Origin: Solen grandis
Lineage: Eukaryota > Mollusca > Bivalvia > Adapedonta > Solenidae
Direction: 5' to 3'
Assembly: GCA_021229015.1 (NCBI GenBank)
Contig: CM037789.1
Coordinates: 28,224,702 to 28,288,701 of the forward strand
DNA: 64,000 nucleotides
Shown: in pieces, positions 11,268 to 25,400 of the stretch
How the letters are laid out: each line of letters starts with the position of its first letter
Position numbering within the stretch: the first letter of the stretch is position 1
Program-made: the position numbers and the translations under genes
The notes under the pieces: model-generated
What the model was told of the DNA's origin: nothing
The model's input: the letters and a program-made list of their open reading frames with translations, nothing else
Databases searched by the model: none

Positions 11268-13709
11268 TAGCTCACCTGAGCACAACGTGCTCATGGTGAG
11301 CTTTTGTGATCGCATTTGTCCGTCGTCCGTGCGTCCGTCGTCAACAATTTGCTTTAAACAACATCTCCTCATGAACCGCTGAAGGGATTTTGACCAAACT
11401 TCACAGGAATCATCCTTATGATGCCCTCTATCAAAGTTGTACAAATTATTTAGATTGGTTAAAAAAGTAGGTCACAGGAGCTAAAAATAAATTTTAAAAA
11501 TGCAAACTTTGAAAATCTTCTTCTGCAAAACTGCAAGGCCTAGCGGTTAGATATTTGGTATGTAGCATCATCTTATGGGCCATTACCAAGATTGTACAAA
11601 TCATAGCCCTACGGTGATAAATGCCCCCGCACCAGGGGTCACTTGTATTACATAGAGTTATATAGGAAAATCTTTAAAAATCTTCTCCTATGAATCCATT
11701 AGGCCTAGAGCTTAGATATTTGGTATGTAGCATCATCTAATGGTTCATTACTAAGATTGTTCAAATCATGACCCTATAGTGATAAATGCCCCTGCACCAT
11801 GGGTCACTTGTTAGCTCACCTGAGCACAAAGTGCTCAAGGTGAGCTTTTGTGATTGCCCGTTGTCCATCGTCCGTGCGTGTGTGCGTCCGTTGTCAACTT
11901 TTCATTCAAACGACTTTTCCTCCTAAACCACTGGATGGATTTTGACCAAACTTCACAGGAATCATCCTTATCATGACCTCTATCAAAGTTGTTCAAATTA
12001 TTTTGATTGGGTGAATAAGTAGGTCACAGGAGCTAAAAATAGATTTTTAAAATGCAATCTTAGAAAATCTTCTCCTGCAAAACTGTAAGGCCTAGAGCTT
12101 TAATAATTGGTATGTAGAATTGCCTTATGAACATCTACAAAAGTTGTTCAGATCATGACCCTGGGGTCAAAATTGGCCCCGCCCCAGGGGTCATTTTATT
12201 TTTCATAGGTTTATATAGTGAAAAACTTTAAAAATCTTCTTCTATGAAACAATAAGGCCTAGAGCTAAGATATTTGGCATGTAGCATTGTCTAATGAATC
12301 TCTACAAAAGTTGTTCAAATTATGACCCTGGGGTTAGAATTGGCCCTTCCCCGGGGTCACTTGTTTTACATAGACTTATATAGGAAAAACTTTAAAAATC
12401 TTCTCCTATGAAACCATAAGGCCTAGAGCTAAGATATTTGGTATGTAGCATCATCTAATGGTTCATTACCAAGATTGTTCAAATCATAGCCCTATGGTGA
12501 TAAATGACCCCGCACCAGGGGTTACTTGTTTTACATAGAGTTATATAGGAAAATCTTAAAAAATCTTCTTTTATGAATCCATAAGGCCTAGAGCTTAGAT
12601 GATTAGCTCACCTGAGCACAACGTGCTCATGGTGAGATTTTATGATTGCCTTTTATCCGGCGCCTGTCGTCCGTCCATCTGTCCGTGCGTGCGTGCGTCT
12701 TGCGTCAACTTTTTCCATTAAACAACATCTCCTCCTAATCCGCTGAAGGGATTTCACAGGAATCATCCTTATGATGTCCTCTAACAAAATTGTACAAATT
12801 ATTATGATTGGTTGAAAAAGTAGGTCACAGGAGCTAAAAATAGATTTTAAAATGCAATCTTAGAAAATCTTCTCCTGCAAAACTGAAAGGCCTCTACAGC
12901 ATGTAGAATTGTCTTATAAACCTTTACAAAAATTGATCAAATCATGGCCCTAGGGTCAAAATTTGCCCTGCCCCAGGGGTAACTTTATTTTACATAGGCT
13001 TATTTAGGGAAAACCTAGAAAAATCTTCTCATCAGAAACCACATGGCCTGGTGTTAAGATATTGGGTATGTAGTATTGTCTGGTGGATCTCTACTTAAGT
13101 TGTTCAAATCATGGTCCTTGGGTGAAAATTGGCCCTGCCCTAGGGGTCACTTGATTTTACATAGGAAAAATGGAACAATCATCTCCTGAAATACTGCAAG
13201 GCTTAGAGCTTGGATATTTGGTATGTAGAATTGTCTTGTGAACTACTACAAAAGTTGTTAAAATAATGACCTCTTGGTCAAAATTGCCCTCGCTCCAGGG
13301 CTCATTTTATTTTACAAAGGCTTATATAGGGAAAAACTAGAAAAATCTTCTTATCAGACACCACATGGCCTAGAGCTTAGATATAAGGCTTGTACCATTG
13401 ACTAGTGGATCTCTACCAAAGTTGTTCAAATCATGGCCCTTGGGTCCAAATTGGGTCCGCCCCAGGTGTCACTTGATTTTACATAGGCTTATATAGAGGA
13501 AGAAAGGAAAACCTTCTTCTCACAAACCACAAGGTCAAGAGTTAAGATATTTAGTGTGTAGCATTGTTTAGTACATCTCTATCAAGTTTTTTTTTCAAAT
13601 CATGGCCCTGTGTCAAAATTGATCCCACTTTAAGTATGTTCATATTATAAACCATTGAAAGCAATATTTCTCAGGTGAGCGATTAAGGGCCATCATGGCC
13701 CTCTTGTTT
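11268..13709 (+). mobile_element. Compound A-family element: three 5' ends, one 3' end
   Basis: The 5' terminus TAGCTCACCTGAGCACAACG with its GTGCTC.GGTGAGC hairpin occurs at 11268, 11812 and 12604, each followed by a TCCGTCG/GTGCGTCCG tract and tandem ~150-bp core units (AGATATTTGGTATGTAGCAT..., TGTTCAAATCATGACCCTGGGG). Only one 3' terminus is present, CTCAGGTGAGCGATTAAGGG followed by the hairpin GGGCCATCATGGCCC and CTCTTGTTT, at 13671-13709. There is no coding capacity. Confidence 0.7.
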
Positions 13710-14014
13710 CATATATGGAGAATCAGTGTCTATTTTATAACGTTTATAATTGGATATTGTAAATATATATGGTACATAGGAGATTTGCATAAAGGGGAAT
13801 AATTAATTTAGATGTTATTCAATGCCAATTAGATCAATGTCCCCCTCCCAACAACAAAAAAATATGCTTAAATAAAAAATTTTGATTTGCATGGAATTTC
13901 CGCACAACATAATTATGATGGCTATCTTTAATGGAAAAAAAGGTGTTCGGTTAAATATATTTATGTATTTGTGCATGTTATTGTTAATAAGAGCTTTTAA
14001 TTTTATAATTTCAG

Positions 14015-14103
14015 ATTTTGTACTGAGGGAAGACTTTAAAGAAAACTTAAATATCATTGTAAGCTTCTTTGAAAGACTTGGTATAATTGCAAAGCCTGCA
14101 GAT
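14015..14103 (+). CDS. COR-protease gene exon a
   Basis: Follows TTTTATAATTTCAG and ends before GTAAGT at 14104. Two bases of a split codon plus 29 codons (FVLREDFKENLNIIVSFFER and LGIIAKPAD). Phase 0 at its 3' end, joining directly to the next exon's GAT. Confidence 0.65.
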
Positions 14104-17100
14104 GTAAGTATAATTAATTTATTATAATTCTAGATATGATATTCTGACAATGCTTATAAAAAGTTTTATATAATATGTATGAAGGCTATAATGAAACATC
14201 ACAGGTGAAAATGTATGTAACTTATTTTCCATAAATGTTTAATGCACATGCCCTTGAACTTAGATATTATCATTTTAAATGAAATTATGAGTGTATGGAG
14301 TTTGAACTTGCTAGTCCTGCCACAATTTTAGGTAGATTTTAGTGAAACTATAGGTGTGATCTCAGTGAATGTTGCATGCACACATTCTGTCACAACATTC
14401 AGTTAATTATCCCCCGTCGATGAAATCGGGAGGAGAATATTGTTTTGGCGTTGTCCGTCCGTCCGTGCGTCCGTGTGTCCATCCGTCCGTCCGTCCGAAT
14501 TTTGTCCGGAGCATAACTCCAAAAGTATTCAAGCTATTGCTTTGAAACTTCACAGGTGGACAGATCTCATTGAGGAGAAGTGCACTGCACAAGAACCATA
14601 ACTCTCATTAGCCTAATTTTGGAGTTATTGCCCTTTGTTATTTTTCATACTTGATTTTTGTCCGGAGCATTACTCCAAAAGTATTCAAGCTATTGCTTTG
14701 AAACTTCACAGGTGGACAGATCTCATTGAGGAGAAGTGCAGTGCACAAGAACGATAACTCTCCTTATCCGAATTTTGGAGTTATTGCCCTTTGTTATTTT
14801 TCATACTTGATTTTTGTCCGGAGCATAACTCCAAAAATATTCAAGCTATTGCTTTGAAACTTCACAGGTGGACAGATCTCATTGAGAAGAAGTGCAGTGC
14901 ACAAGAACCATAACTCTTCTTAGCCTAATTTTGGAGTTATTGCCCTTTGTTATTTTTCATACTTGATTTTTGTCCGGAGCATAACTCCAAAAGTATTCAA
15001 GCTATTGCTTTGAAACTTCACAGGTGGACAGATCTCATTGAGGAGAAGTGAAGTGCACAAGAACCATAACTCTTCTTAGCCTAATTTTGGAGTTATTGCC
15101 CTTTGTTATTTTTCTTACTTGATTTTTGTCCGGTGCATATCTCCAAAAGTATTCAAGCTACTGCTTTGAAACTTCACAGGTGGACAGATCTCATTGAGGA
15201 GAAGTGCAGTGCACAAGAACCATAACTCTCTTACCAATTTTGGAGTTATTGCCCTTTGTTATTTTCATACTTGATTTTTGTCCGGAGCATACCTCCAAAA
15301 GTATTCAAGCTATTGCTTTGAAACTTCACAGGTGGACAGATCTCATTGAAGAGAAGTGCAGTGCACAAGAACCATAACTCTTCTTAGCCTAATTTTGGAG
15401 TTATTGCCCTTTGTTATTTTCATACTTGATTTTTGTCCGGAGCATACCTCCAAAAGTATTCAAGCTACTGCTTTGAAACTTCACAGGTGGACAGATCTCA
15501 TTGAGGAGAAGTGCACTGCACAAGAACCATAACTCTCCTTAGCCGAATTTTGGAGTTATTGCCCTTTGTTATTTTTCATACTTGATTTTTGTCTCCTAAC
15601 CATGAAACAGCTCCCATTCATGAACTAAATATATTCGGCGGGGGATTTCGTGTCGGTGACACAGCCTTGTTATTTCACTATTGGATAGTAAATACAATGT
15701 TCTTCTTTTTTCAGGATGCTGATTACTTTTTCGCACCCTGCTTCCTTGGAGAACCTCCAGAATCAATATTTTCTTCTATTGACAGCGATAGGACAACCAA
15801 CAGGCTCTGTCTCTCAACAGACAATGGATTCCTGCCCGAAATTCTCTTCAATCGTCTTTTAGCTGCTTGTATATCAAAATACAGAATATTCAGTAACCAG
15901 CTCTTTTGCTGTTGTGGTGTATTCAAATACGACCAAAAGCATACATTCACAATATTCTACACGAACAACTTGATAAAAATATGGGTTATTTCGCACGATC
16001 CAAAAAAACCTAGTCCAAATATTGAGGTGTGTGAAGGCATCCGTAGGGTCATGGTTCAACATCTCATGAGATTATGTAGGCTTAAAGATGAAAGAAAAAT
16101 AGAAATGTATATAGACTGTCCGAGGGTAGGAGTAAAGACACAAGAATGTTTACACAAAGTGAGCATCCTGCGAAAAGAAGAAGGGGTGATTTGCGAGAAT
16201 TGTCCAGATCATCATTATATCGAGTCAAAGGAAGCCTCGAAACACTGGTTTCCCGAGGAAAACACCAACCAAAACAAGAAGGAAGGTATGTCCTTATTTT
16301 CTATATGTTATTGTTTTGTATTAACCTTAACCATTACACCCTTTCTGCTTTCACCGGGCGATAACTCAGAATAGGGGGAAATAAATATATGCGGCTGCGT
16401 ATCTCAGTCAGTAGAACATTTGCCCTGTTAGCGAAAAACACCAGTCTGGCTGCACATTTTTCTCACTCTGTGACATTTGGCCCCCATACTGTCCACCAGT
16501 GTAACGTCTCAATGGACTGCATGCACAGAGTGAAGGGAATTGATCAAAAGATTTAATGAACAAAGAATATCGTTCGGCTTTCGCCATTTACAACAAAAAA
16601 AATCCAAGTGCATAAAGAAAATATATTAATTGCAGAAACGTATGAAATGATAAACTAATAATATATCAACATATTGCAAAGTAAATAGTTAATTGCAAGG
16701 ACAGAATGTGTGTGTATAAATCGGACACAAAATATTGTGCTGTTTAGCCATTTACAAGAAAATGTGAAAAAGGAAGTGATTGAAAGTATGCATGCATCCC
16801 ATTGCAAAGGTGAAAGGTTACAAAATATAAATGTGATAGGGCATGCAAAACAAATTCTGTGAAATATATGGTGATTATGAACCGTATGTTTTTAAATTAG
16901 ATATTGCTGTAGCAGACGGCACAAAATGTTCTCATGTGCTAATCGAAAATGTTACAATATGTCATAAATTAAGTAACATTTCAGTTCATCATGTGATTAT
17001 ACTCAGTCTTCCTACATTTTAAGGTGCTTCTCCATATGACTTTAATATGTTTAATATATGTGGTATTTCTTTGTATCATTCCTTTCAAGACTAACCTAAC

Positions 17101-19424
17101 TCAATTTTCCTGAAAAAATATAAACAAAACAAAGTATTATTGTCATGACATTTGCATCTGTTCAGACCAAATGTGTGTGAATATGTTTTATATATTATCA
17201 AATATTCCGAGTGTTTTTAGCTCACCTGAGCAAAAGGTGCTCATGGTGAGCTTTTGTGATCGCCTTTTGTCCGTCGTCCTTGCGTCAACCGTCGTCAACA
17301 ATTTCTTTACACAACATCTCCTTCTAAACTACTCACTGGATTTTAATATAACTTCACAGGAATGTTCACTATGGGACCCTTTACGAAAGTTGTTAAAATT
17401 ATTTTGATTGGTCAAAAATCTAGGTCACAATAGATTTTAAAAATGAAAATTTTAAAAATCTTCGTCTCTGAAATCACAAGGCCTAGACTTTTGATTTTTG
17501 GTATGTAGCATGATCTTATGACTCTCTACCAAGATTGTTCAAATTATGACCCTGGGGTCAAAATTGGCCCCGCCCCAGGGGTCACTTGATTTAACAAAGG
17601 CTAATATAGGGAAAAACTTGAAAAATCTTCTCAGAAACCACAAGGCCTGGCGTGTAGCACTGTCTAGTGGATCTCTTCTAAGTTTGTTCAAATCATGACC
17701 CTGGGGTCAAAATTGGCCCCACTCCAGGGGTCACTTGATTTAACATACACCAATATAGGAGAAACCAGAAAAAAATCTTCTCAGAATTCACAAAGCCTGG
17801 AGTTTAGATATTTGGTATGTAACATGGGCTAATAGACCTCTACCAAGTTTGTTCAAATCATGACCCTGGGGTCAAAATTGGCTCTGCCCGAGGGGATCAC
17901 TTGATTTTACATAGCCTAATGATACCAGGTGAGCGATCCAGGGCCAACATGGCCCTCTTGTTTAATCAGCTATTCCTGCAGTATGTGACATTTGTATTCT
18001 CTTGAGCACATTTCTAGTTTTCCAGAATATATTTAAATAAATCTAGTTCACATTTAATGATATCGCCCACTTTTCACAAATTTGAGATGGTCAAATACAG
18101 AAATATACAAAGAAATGTTCTGAATTTACATTCGCCCTGCACAGATATTCACACAACAATGCAAACGGGCAAAGGAATTTTACATCCCTGATTTACTCTT
18201 TAAGAAAATTCAAATCGCATGGTTGAACGTGAGTGGTTTGAGCGTCAGTCCTAGAATTGAGGATTCGATACCCGGTTGTGACATACCTTAGCTGTAAATG
18301 ATGGTACTGGTATAGCTCCCTTGCTTTGAGCTGAGCATATAAGGGTAATTCCAGGATTGGTTGGCGGGATGTCAATACTGGTTGTGGTATCATGCCACAG
18401 GCAGAACTATATCCAACTCAAAACGACATGGTCTCCAAATTACTGTAATACATGTACTGTCGGTGAGACTTTAAACCTAACAAACGTTTATTAAATATGT
18501 CAACAAAATGATTATGTTTTTGCTTTCACACACATATAGCTTTGTGTTATTATTTTAGGTCACCCATTCAGATTTTTTATTTCCATTTAAGACCCATACG
18601 AATACCAGAAGGACGGGACAGAAATCTCAAGAAGAGAGGAAAGGCAAAACCTACACACTTCACCAGGATGTTTTATACAATTAGATGGGAAAAATACTGT
18701 AGAACCAACAAAAGTAACGAAACTGATGGTGAAATGGTTCGACTCAGTGTGTCAAATTTGCTGGAATGGAGGTACAGCTACCGGATTCCGTGTTGGACCT
18801 TGTTATATAATGACAGCACTCCATGTTGTTGACATGATAACAAAAGAAGGTATCTTTTTTTCCTTTCTCTTCCTACTTAGATGAGGTCTTACGATTGATT
18901 GTGAGATATCAATTGCCTGTCTGTGTCGACAATAAGAGTTATTCCCTGTCTGTCAAAAACTTCCTGAATGATAAATTTGTAATTGATGGTCTGATCATTA
19001 AAGTCTCCATACTATTTGAAAAGCAATGCATCAAGCTATAGCTACTGTTCTAATTTCATTTGCAAATACTAATAGCTACCTAGAATAAAACAAAAATAAA
19101 TGATTGAGAACTGCAGATGTGCATGAAAAAACGAGTTTTAATTCTTATTTACATGTAACTTTCTTCTGTGATGTCAAAAAGCTATGTTTCATTAGAAAAT
19201 TCTTCAATTCCCAACAGTTAACATGTCTTTTGCGTGGACATATCTTTAAAGGCTTTCGAGGTATAGCGGATAAACCTCTAGAAAATACAAAAAACAGAAA
19301 AAAACGTTCTCCTCTGAATCTTTTGTAACTACTGATCTGAACTTTCAGAGCTGCATATCATTAGAATGACCAAAAGTTGATTTATAAATCATGATATTGT
19401 AAATAAAATCTAGATATAAGCAAA

Positions 19425-19467
<43 letters not shown>

Positions 19468-22400
19468 AAATTTCTAAGACCGAAGAAAATACTAAATTAT
19501 TACCTTTACTTTTGCGATTGTCTGGAAATAAAAGTAACTATTCATCATGAAAATGGGTAAAAAACAAGGCATGCAGGGCTTAAAACCATTCAATTTTGCA
19601 TCAAGTCGAATGGCGCCAGCCTTCCCAAAATGTAAGATAAGATAAAGATGGGATGCTTCAAAAATACTTAGACACATTTGAGATGTTTGGTTCGATTTAT
19701 TTTCATAGAACCTTGGCCTTTTTAAAAAGCAAAATGCACACGTTTGAGGTTATTATCCAACAAATCTAGATTGAGTTATGTTTCTTTTCAATCCTAATTT
19801 AATGTGTATTTTGTTTCTGTTAATTGTTGAATTCAACATATTTTTCGGCCGTTGGTTGTTATACCCCCGAAACGAAGTTTGGGGGGTATATAGGAGTCAC
19901 CCGGTGGTCGGTCGGTCGGTCCAGCGGTCCGTTGCATTTTCCTTGTCCGGAGCATAACTTGAAAACCACAAGTTGGAATTCAATACAACTTCATGCAATG
20001 ATCAAGCACATGGAGAGGAAGTGCAGTGCACAAGAACCATAACTCCATCTTGACTTATTACAGAGTTATTGCCCTTTGTATTTTTTCCTTGTCTGGAGTA
20101 TAACTTGTAACCTTGTCCAGAGTATAACTTGTAAAGTACTGATTGGATTTCAAAACAATTTCATACAATGGTCAAGCACAAAAGAGTAATTGCCCTTAGT
20201 TACTTTTCCTTGTCCAGAGTATAACTTGTAAACTACTGGTTGGATTTCAAAACAATTTCATACAATGGTCAACCACAATATGAGGAAGTGCATGCACAAG
20301 AACCATAACTCATACAATGGTCAAGCACAATAAGAGGAAGTGCAATGCACAAGAACCATAACTCTATCTGTAGTATGTATAGAGTTATTGCCCTTGCACT
20401 TACATACAATAGTCAAGCGCAATAAGAGGAAGTGAAGTAGATGAGCGACAAACCTGAAATCAATTCCTCTGATATGGGACCACATTTTTAGGCTGTGTAC
20501 TAAATATCAAGAGACTGTGATAAGTAGTTGCTGAGAAAACTGTTACGAAAATTTCCTACCATTGACCATTATGTTGAAAATATAACTAAGTCGGTAAACA
20601 GGAAGTGGATGAGTGACAGACCTGAAACCGAATCCCACGATATGGGACCACGTGTTAATGCTGTATACCAAATATAAAGAGGCTGTGACATTCACCATTC
20701 TATAACCTGGGTTTGCACCTGTGTAACCCAGCCAAAAATCTGGAAAAAAAACTAATGTAAAAATGTCTTTTTCATACTCTTCTTCTTAATCCTAATAACT
20801 TCATCATTTCTAAAGCAGTATTGCGGGGGTATTAATCACATTTAGTGATAGTTCTAGTTTTGTTTTCACTTGAATTTCCTGTGTAAACTTAAAGGTGAAG
20901 GTCACTAAACAGCTGATGAATACTGTAAGTTTTGATTGGTCAACTTAAAAACTGAAAGTTTCCCTCCGGGAAAGAGATCTGCTTATTTGCATTGTATATA
21001 CATTCCTAAAAATTCGATGTTTCGACAAAAATATACTAATACATGTTTTACCATTCAATTAAATTAATTCAACCACACAAAATATATATCTGAAGTATGA
21101 AAAACACATGTCAGATTTGAAACCTTCAGGTTCCAGAAATCGCCCACGGTTGTCCTTAAACACGCAGTAGATATTTTGGTGCAATGGACGCAGTTGAAAG
21201 GAAAAGACGCAATGGAAACATTATTTTCCCAGTAGCTTTATTATACGCATATATTTCAATTTAATCATAATTTATAATTAGTATATGTAACTTAAGTCAT
21301 AATATAGTTTATATTTTTATTTGTTAAGTTGTTTATGAAAAAATCCATAGCTTTTTCATATATCTTTGCTACGACGTAATGGAATTTCATAAATAATGTT
21401 TATATAATAGGATAAATACTATTATTATTTCGTGTTTTCGCCCCTTTTGTGCACAACAGTCCTATGCATGAAATTTCCTTTGTGCAGGTCGTCAGCAATT
21501 TATATCCGCTCTATATATTTTGAACGCTTAAAGGACATTTATGATACTTGGATCAAATGTCCTCTCATCAACATTCAAAAGAAACACTAAGTATAATTAA
21601 TACACCAAGGCCGTATATTTTTTAAAGATACTTCTTGTTTTAGTTCACCTATGCACAACGTGCTAATGGTGAGGTATAGGGGCAGTGATGTGTCCATCGT
21701 CCGTCTTACCATTACTTGGTAACTAGGTCAAATCCTAGGAAAACCTTGTGAACGTGTGTATTATCATAGTTTATGCTCGGTTTAACGAAACGTAGTCAGA
21801 GTGTTTGTCTGCATAAAATCCTGTATAAATAAACCTGTCCTTTGATGCCAAAGATGAGGCCTTCCAGTTAGATTTATAAAGCCAACTAACATTGTGCTGA
21901 GAACACTCAAGTTATTCTGGCTGTTATATGTTAAGGGGCAATATACCTTTAGCAACCAGTTTTTTGTAGTAGGGAATAGGCTACTTACAGCGTGTTGAAA
22001 ACACTCTAGCAATTCGGGCAAATACTAACATTTTATGCTGAGCTGTATTTTACTTAAAATTTGCGGGCGAGAAGATGTAGTACATAGTCTGTATAATGAT
22101 AATACACTGATATTCAAATAACATATTTAATCTTAATCGCACATATCAGAAAATGTAAAAACAACTAAGTGTGTTTTGTTGTTTTTTGTTGTTGTTTTTT
22201 TGTTTGTTAAGTTTTCTTCAGTCTTGATTGGGAGTTAAGATGAATCCTATTGTGTGTGTAGTCATTGGGTAAACGGTAATAGTCACAGTGACCTTGAATG
22301 TGAAAATTGCTGCCGATTGACAGTTTGAGAATGCTCAAATTTGCTTTAGTTTCAAGTTTGCATTCTAACTTAAAAGGTGATTTTGTCCTGATTGGTAGAT

Positions 22401-25400
22401 GACCCCTGTCAATTTTGGGGTCACTTTGTTAACAGTTAACTAAGATTAGTCCTGAAGAGTAGCGAAAATATTTGATCTTGCTCTTGTTTTCAGTTAACTG
22501 TTTTCCGCCTTGTTTTAGCTCACCTGAGCACAAGTCTTGTGCTCAGGATGAACTTTTGAAACCGACTTGTGTCCGTCGTGCATCGTCAGTTGTGTATCGT
22601 ATGTTGTCAACAATTGCTTGTGAACACTCTATATGCCACTTTTAGCAATTAAACTAGGCAGGATGTTTGTCTTCATGATATCTTGCATGAGTTCAAAATT
22701 GGGTCAGGTGAGGAACTAGGTCACCAGGTAAAAGCTTAGAACATCTTAGAAAAGCTTTCTGAACACTACAGAGGCCACAGTTTTAGCCCAATCTCCAGTA
22801 AAATTGTATTCCTAATATCTTGGATGAGTTTGAATTTGGGTCATTAGGGGTTAAGAACTAGGTCACTAGGTCAAATCTTAGAAAATCTTAGAAAAACCTT
22901 GTGATCACACCAAGACCCCACATTTTTTTGCCCAACTTTTATAGAACTTGGTCAGAATACTTATGTACATAAAATGTTGGTTAAGTTCAAAATCTAGTCA
23001 CCTAGGGTCAAAAAATAAGTCACCATGGCAAATATTTGAATAATCTTGTGAACACTCTATAGGCCACATTTTTGGTTCAATTTTCATGGCAATATTTGTT
23101 TTTGTACATGATATCTTGCATTAGTTTGAAAGGGGGTCACTTGGGATCAAAAAGTCACCAGGGTGAAATTTTAGATAAACCTTATGAACACTCCAGAGGT
23201 CACATTTTAAGCTCTTTTTTTTTTCGAAGAAAAAAAAATACGAGTTATTATAGCTTCGGCGTCCACGTTGTCGTCGTCGTCAGGCGGCGTCGTCCGGAAT
23301 CTTAATGTTGGCCATAACTTCTCTACTATTCAATATACAAATTTCATTTTTAGTATGCATATTCATCTTGACAAGACCTATCCAGACATATGCAAATAGT
23401 TCACCTATTCACCTTCCCCTTTGACCTTATTTTTCTGTAACTTTTGAAAAGTTTAAAACCATTTCAAAACCGTTGTCAACAGGGCACTGATATTTCACAT
23501 ATGAATTCCTTGTAGTAAGACCTTTCTATCAATGTTACACTTTTGGACTCTTGACCTTGACCTTTGAACTTTGACCTATTTTTGAAATGTTTACCAAAAA
23601 ACTTTAACGGTAGCCCTAATTTCTTTACTATTTGACATACAACTTTTACTTTTGGTATGCATATTCATCTTTGCAAGGGCTATTCAAGTATACCTCAACA
23701 TGATCTTTCTTTAGATAGATAAAAAAGAGCATTGTTTTATAAATGCCTTTAAATTTTAAAGATTTGTGTTGAAAACTCAATGGATTAGCAATTGTGTTTT
23801 TTTATTTATATTTTTTACGTCTTTGGGTTGTATACCATGCCATGCATAGGTAAAGGTCATCCTTCAAGGTCAAAGGTAAAATTTAAAGGGTATGGTACTT
23901 CAACTTTGCATTAAAAGGCTTACAGCTTTAGCTGTGTTTTTCAAGGTCAACTTTTTTAAATGTTTAACAAAAATATGTAACATTAGCAAAAACAGACGAA
24001 AGCTCGGTTGAGTTCAAAACATGGATACATGGGGTGAAAATGTAGTTGAAGAAATCTTATGAACACCTAGAGACCACATATTTCCTCAATAGTCATGGAC
24101 TTTGGTCTGAAAGCTTGTCTACATGAATCCTTGGATGAATTCGAAATTGGTCACTTGGGGTCAAAAATAGGTCAACGTGGCAAATCTTGTGAACGCTGTA
24201 GAGGCAAACTTTTGGGCCTAACCTTCGTGTAACTTGGTCAGAATGTTTACCTTCATGAAATCTTGAATGTGTTCAAAACTGGGTTATGTTGGGTCAAAAG
24301 GTAGGTCACCAGGTCAAACCATAGAAAAGACCTTGTATACACTGTAGAGGCTACATTTTTTCCCAGTCTTCATAAAACTTAATGAGAATGTTGTCTGCAT
24401 GAAATCCCAGATGATTGCAAATTTAGGTAGGGTCAAAATCTTAGAAATCTGAGAAAAACATTGCAAACACTTTAGATGCCACATCTTTGGTAACCATGCC
24501 TAACACAACCATCTTACTCCATGAGCAACCCAGGGCCATCTTGTTCCTCTTGTTTCTTATTAGCCTTGCTTCTGACGCATATTCATGGAGGGGTTGGGGT
24601 TACGTTTTGTTCTAACAGCTTTTGCTTCATAAAAGATTGAATGTGGCCACATTAGGTCAAATTAATGTTCATAAGATATTCCCTTTTTAAGGCTGTCTAA
24701 AGAATTTAACTCCATGCAGAACTCTGGTTGCCATGTTTATGGAAAATAAAATCTTTAAGAATTTTTTTGTTATAAAATACTAGCTAGAAAATAAATTTGA
24801 TCCTCTACAAAGATTGTTCAAATTACCTGGATCCGTAAAAGAACAAAGCCGTTATGGGCATATCTATTTTAGCGATTTAGGGCCGTCATGTCCCTCTTCT
24901 TTTTCATTATTTTGTACAATTATCCTTTTAAGTTCATTTAAGAAATGCTCAGGGTGAGTTTTTGGGATCCTTAGAGTGTCCGATGTCTGTTGTGCTTTGT
25001 CAACAATTATAGTTTTTACAATCTAGCAACTTTATTTCTGAAGCAATCATCTTCAAACTTTATGACAATGTTTATGACCATAATTTCTCGATGGAGGTCA
25101 ATTATGACTGATATCAGCCAAATAGGCCAGGACTTATGCCCCTTTTTAATAATAAAAAAATATATATTTCACTTTTTTTGAGACTTTTACATTCGATCAG
25201 AGAAATGTCCCGTTTAATATTAAAAAAAATGCCAGATTACACTTTGTTTACACTTTAGTATTTTCATTTCTTGAAAAATCATCCTCAAACTCTATGACAA
25301 CCTTTACAAGCTTAATCTATCGATTGTGTTCGATTATGGTTGATTTTGCCCAGTTAGGTCATGAGTTATGTCCCTTTTAATATAAAAAATTCACTTTGTT

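Noticed and set aside
19824..20042. ORF resembling one at 25741-25929
   Set aside because: The similarity is that of the B-family element 5' ends, not of a gene family.
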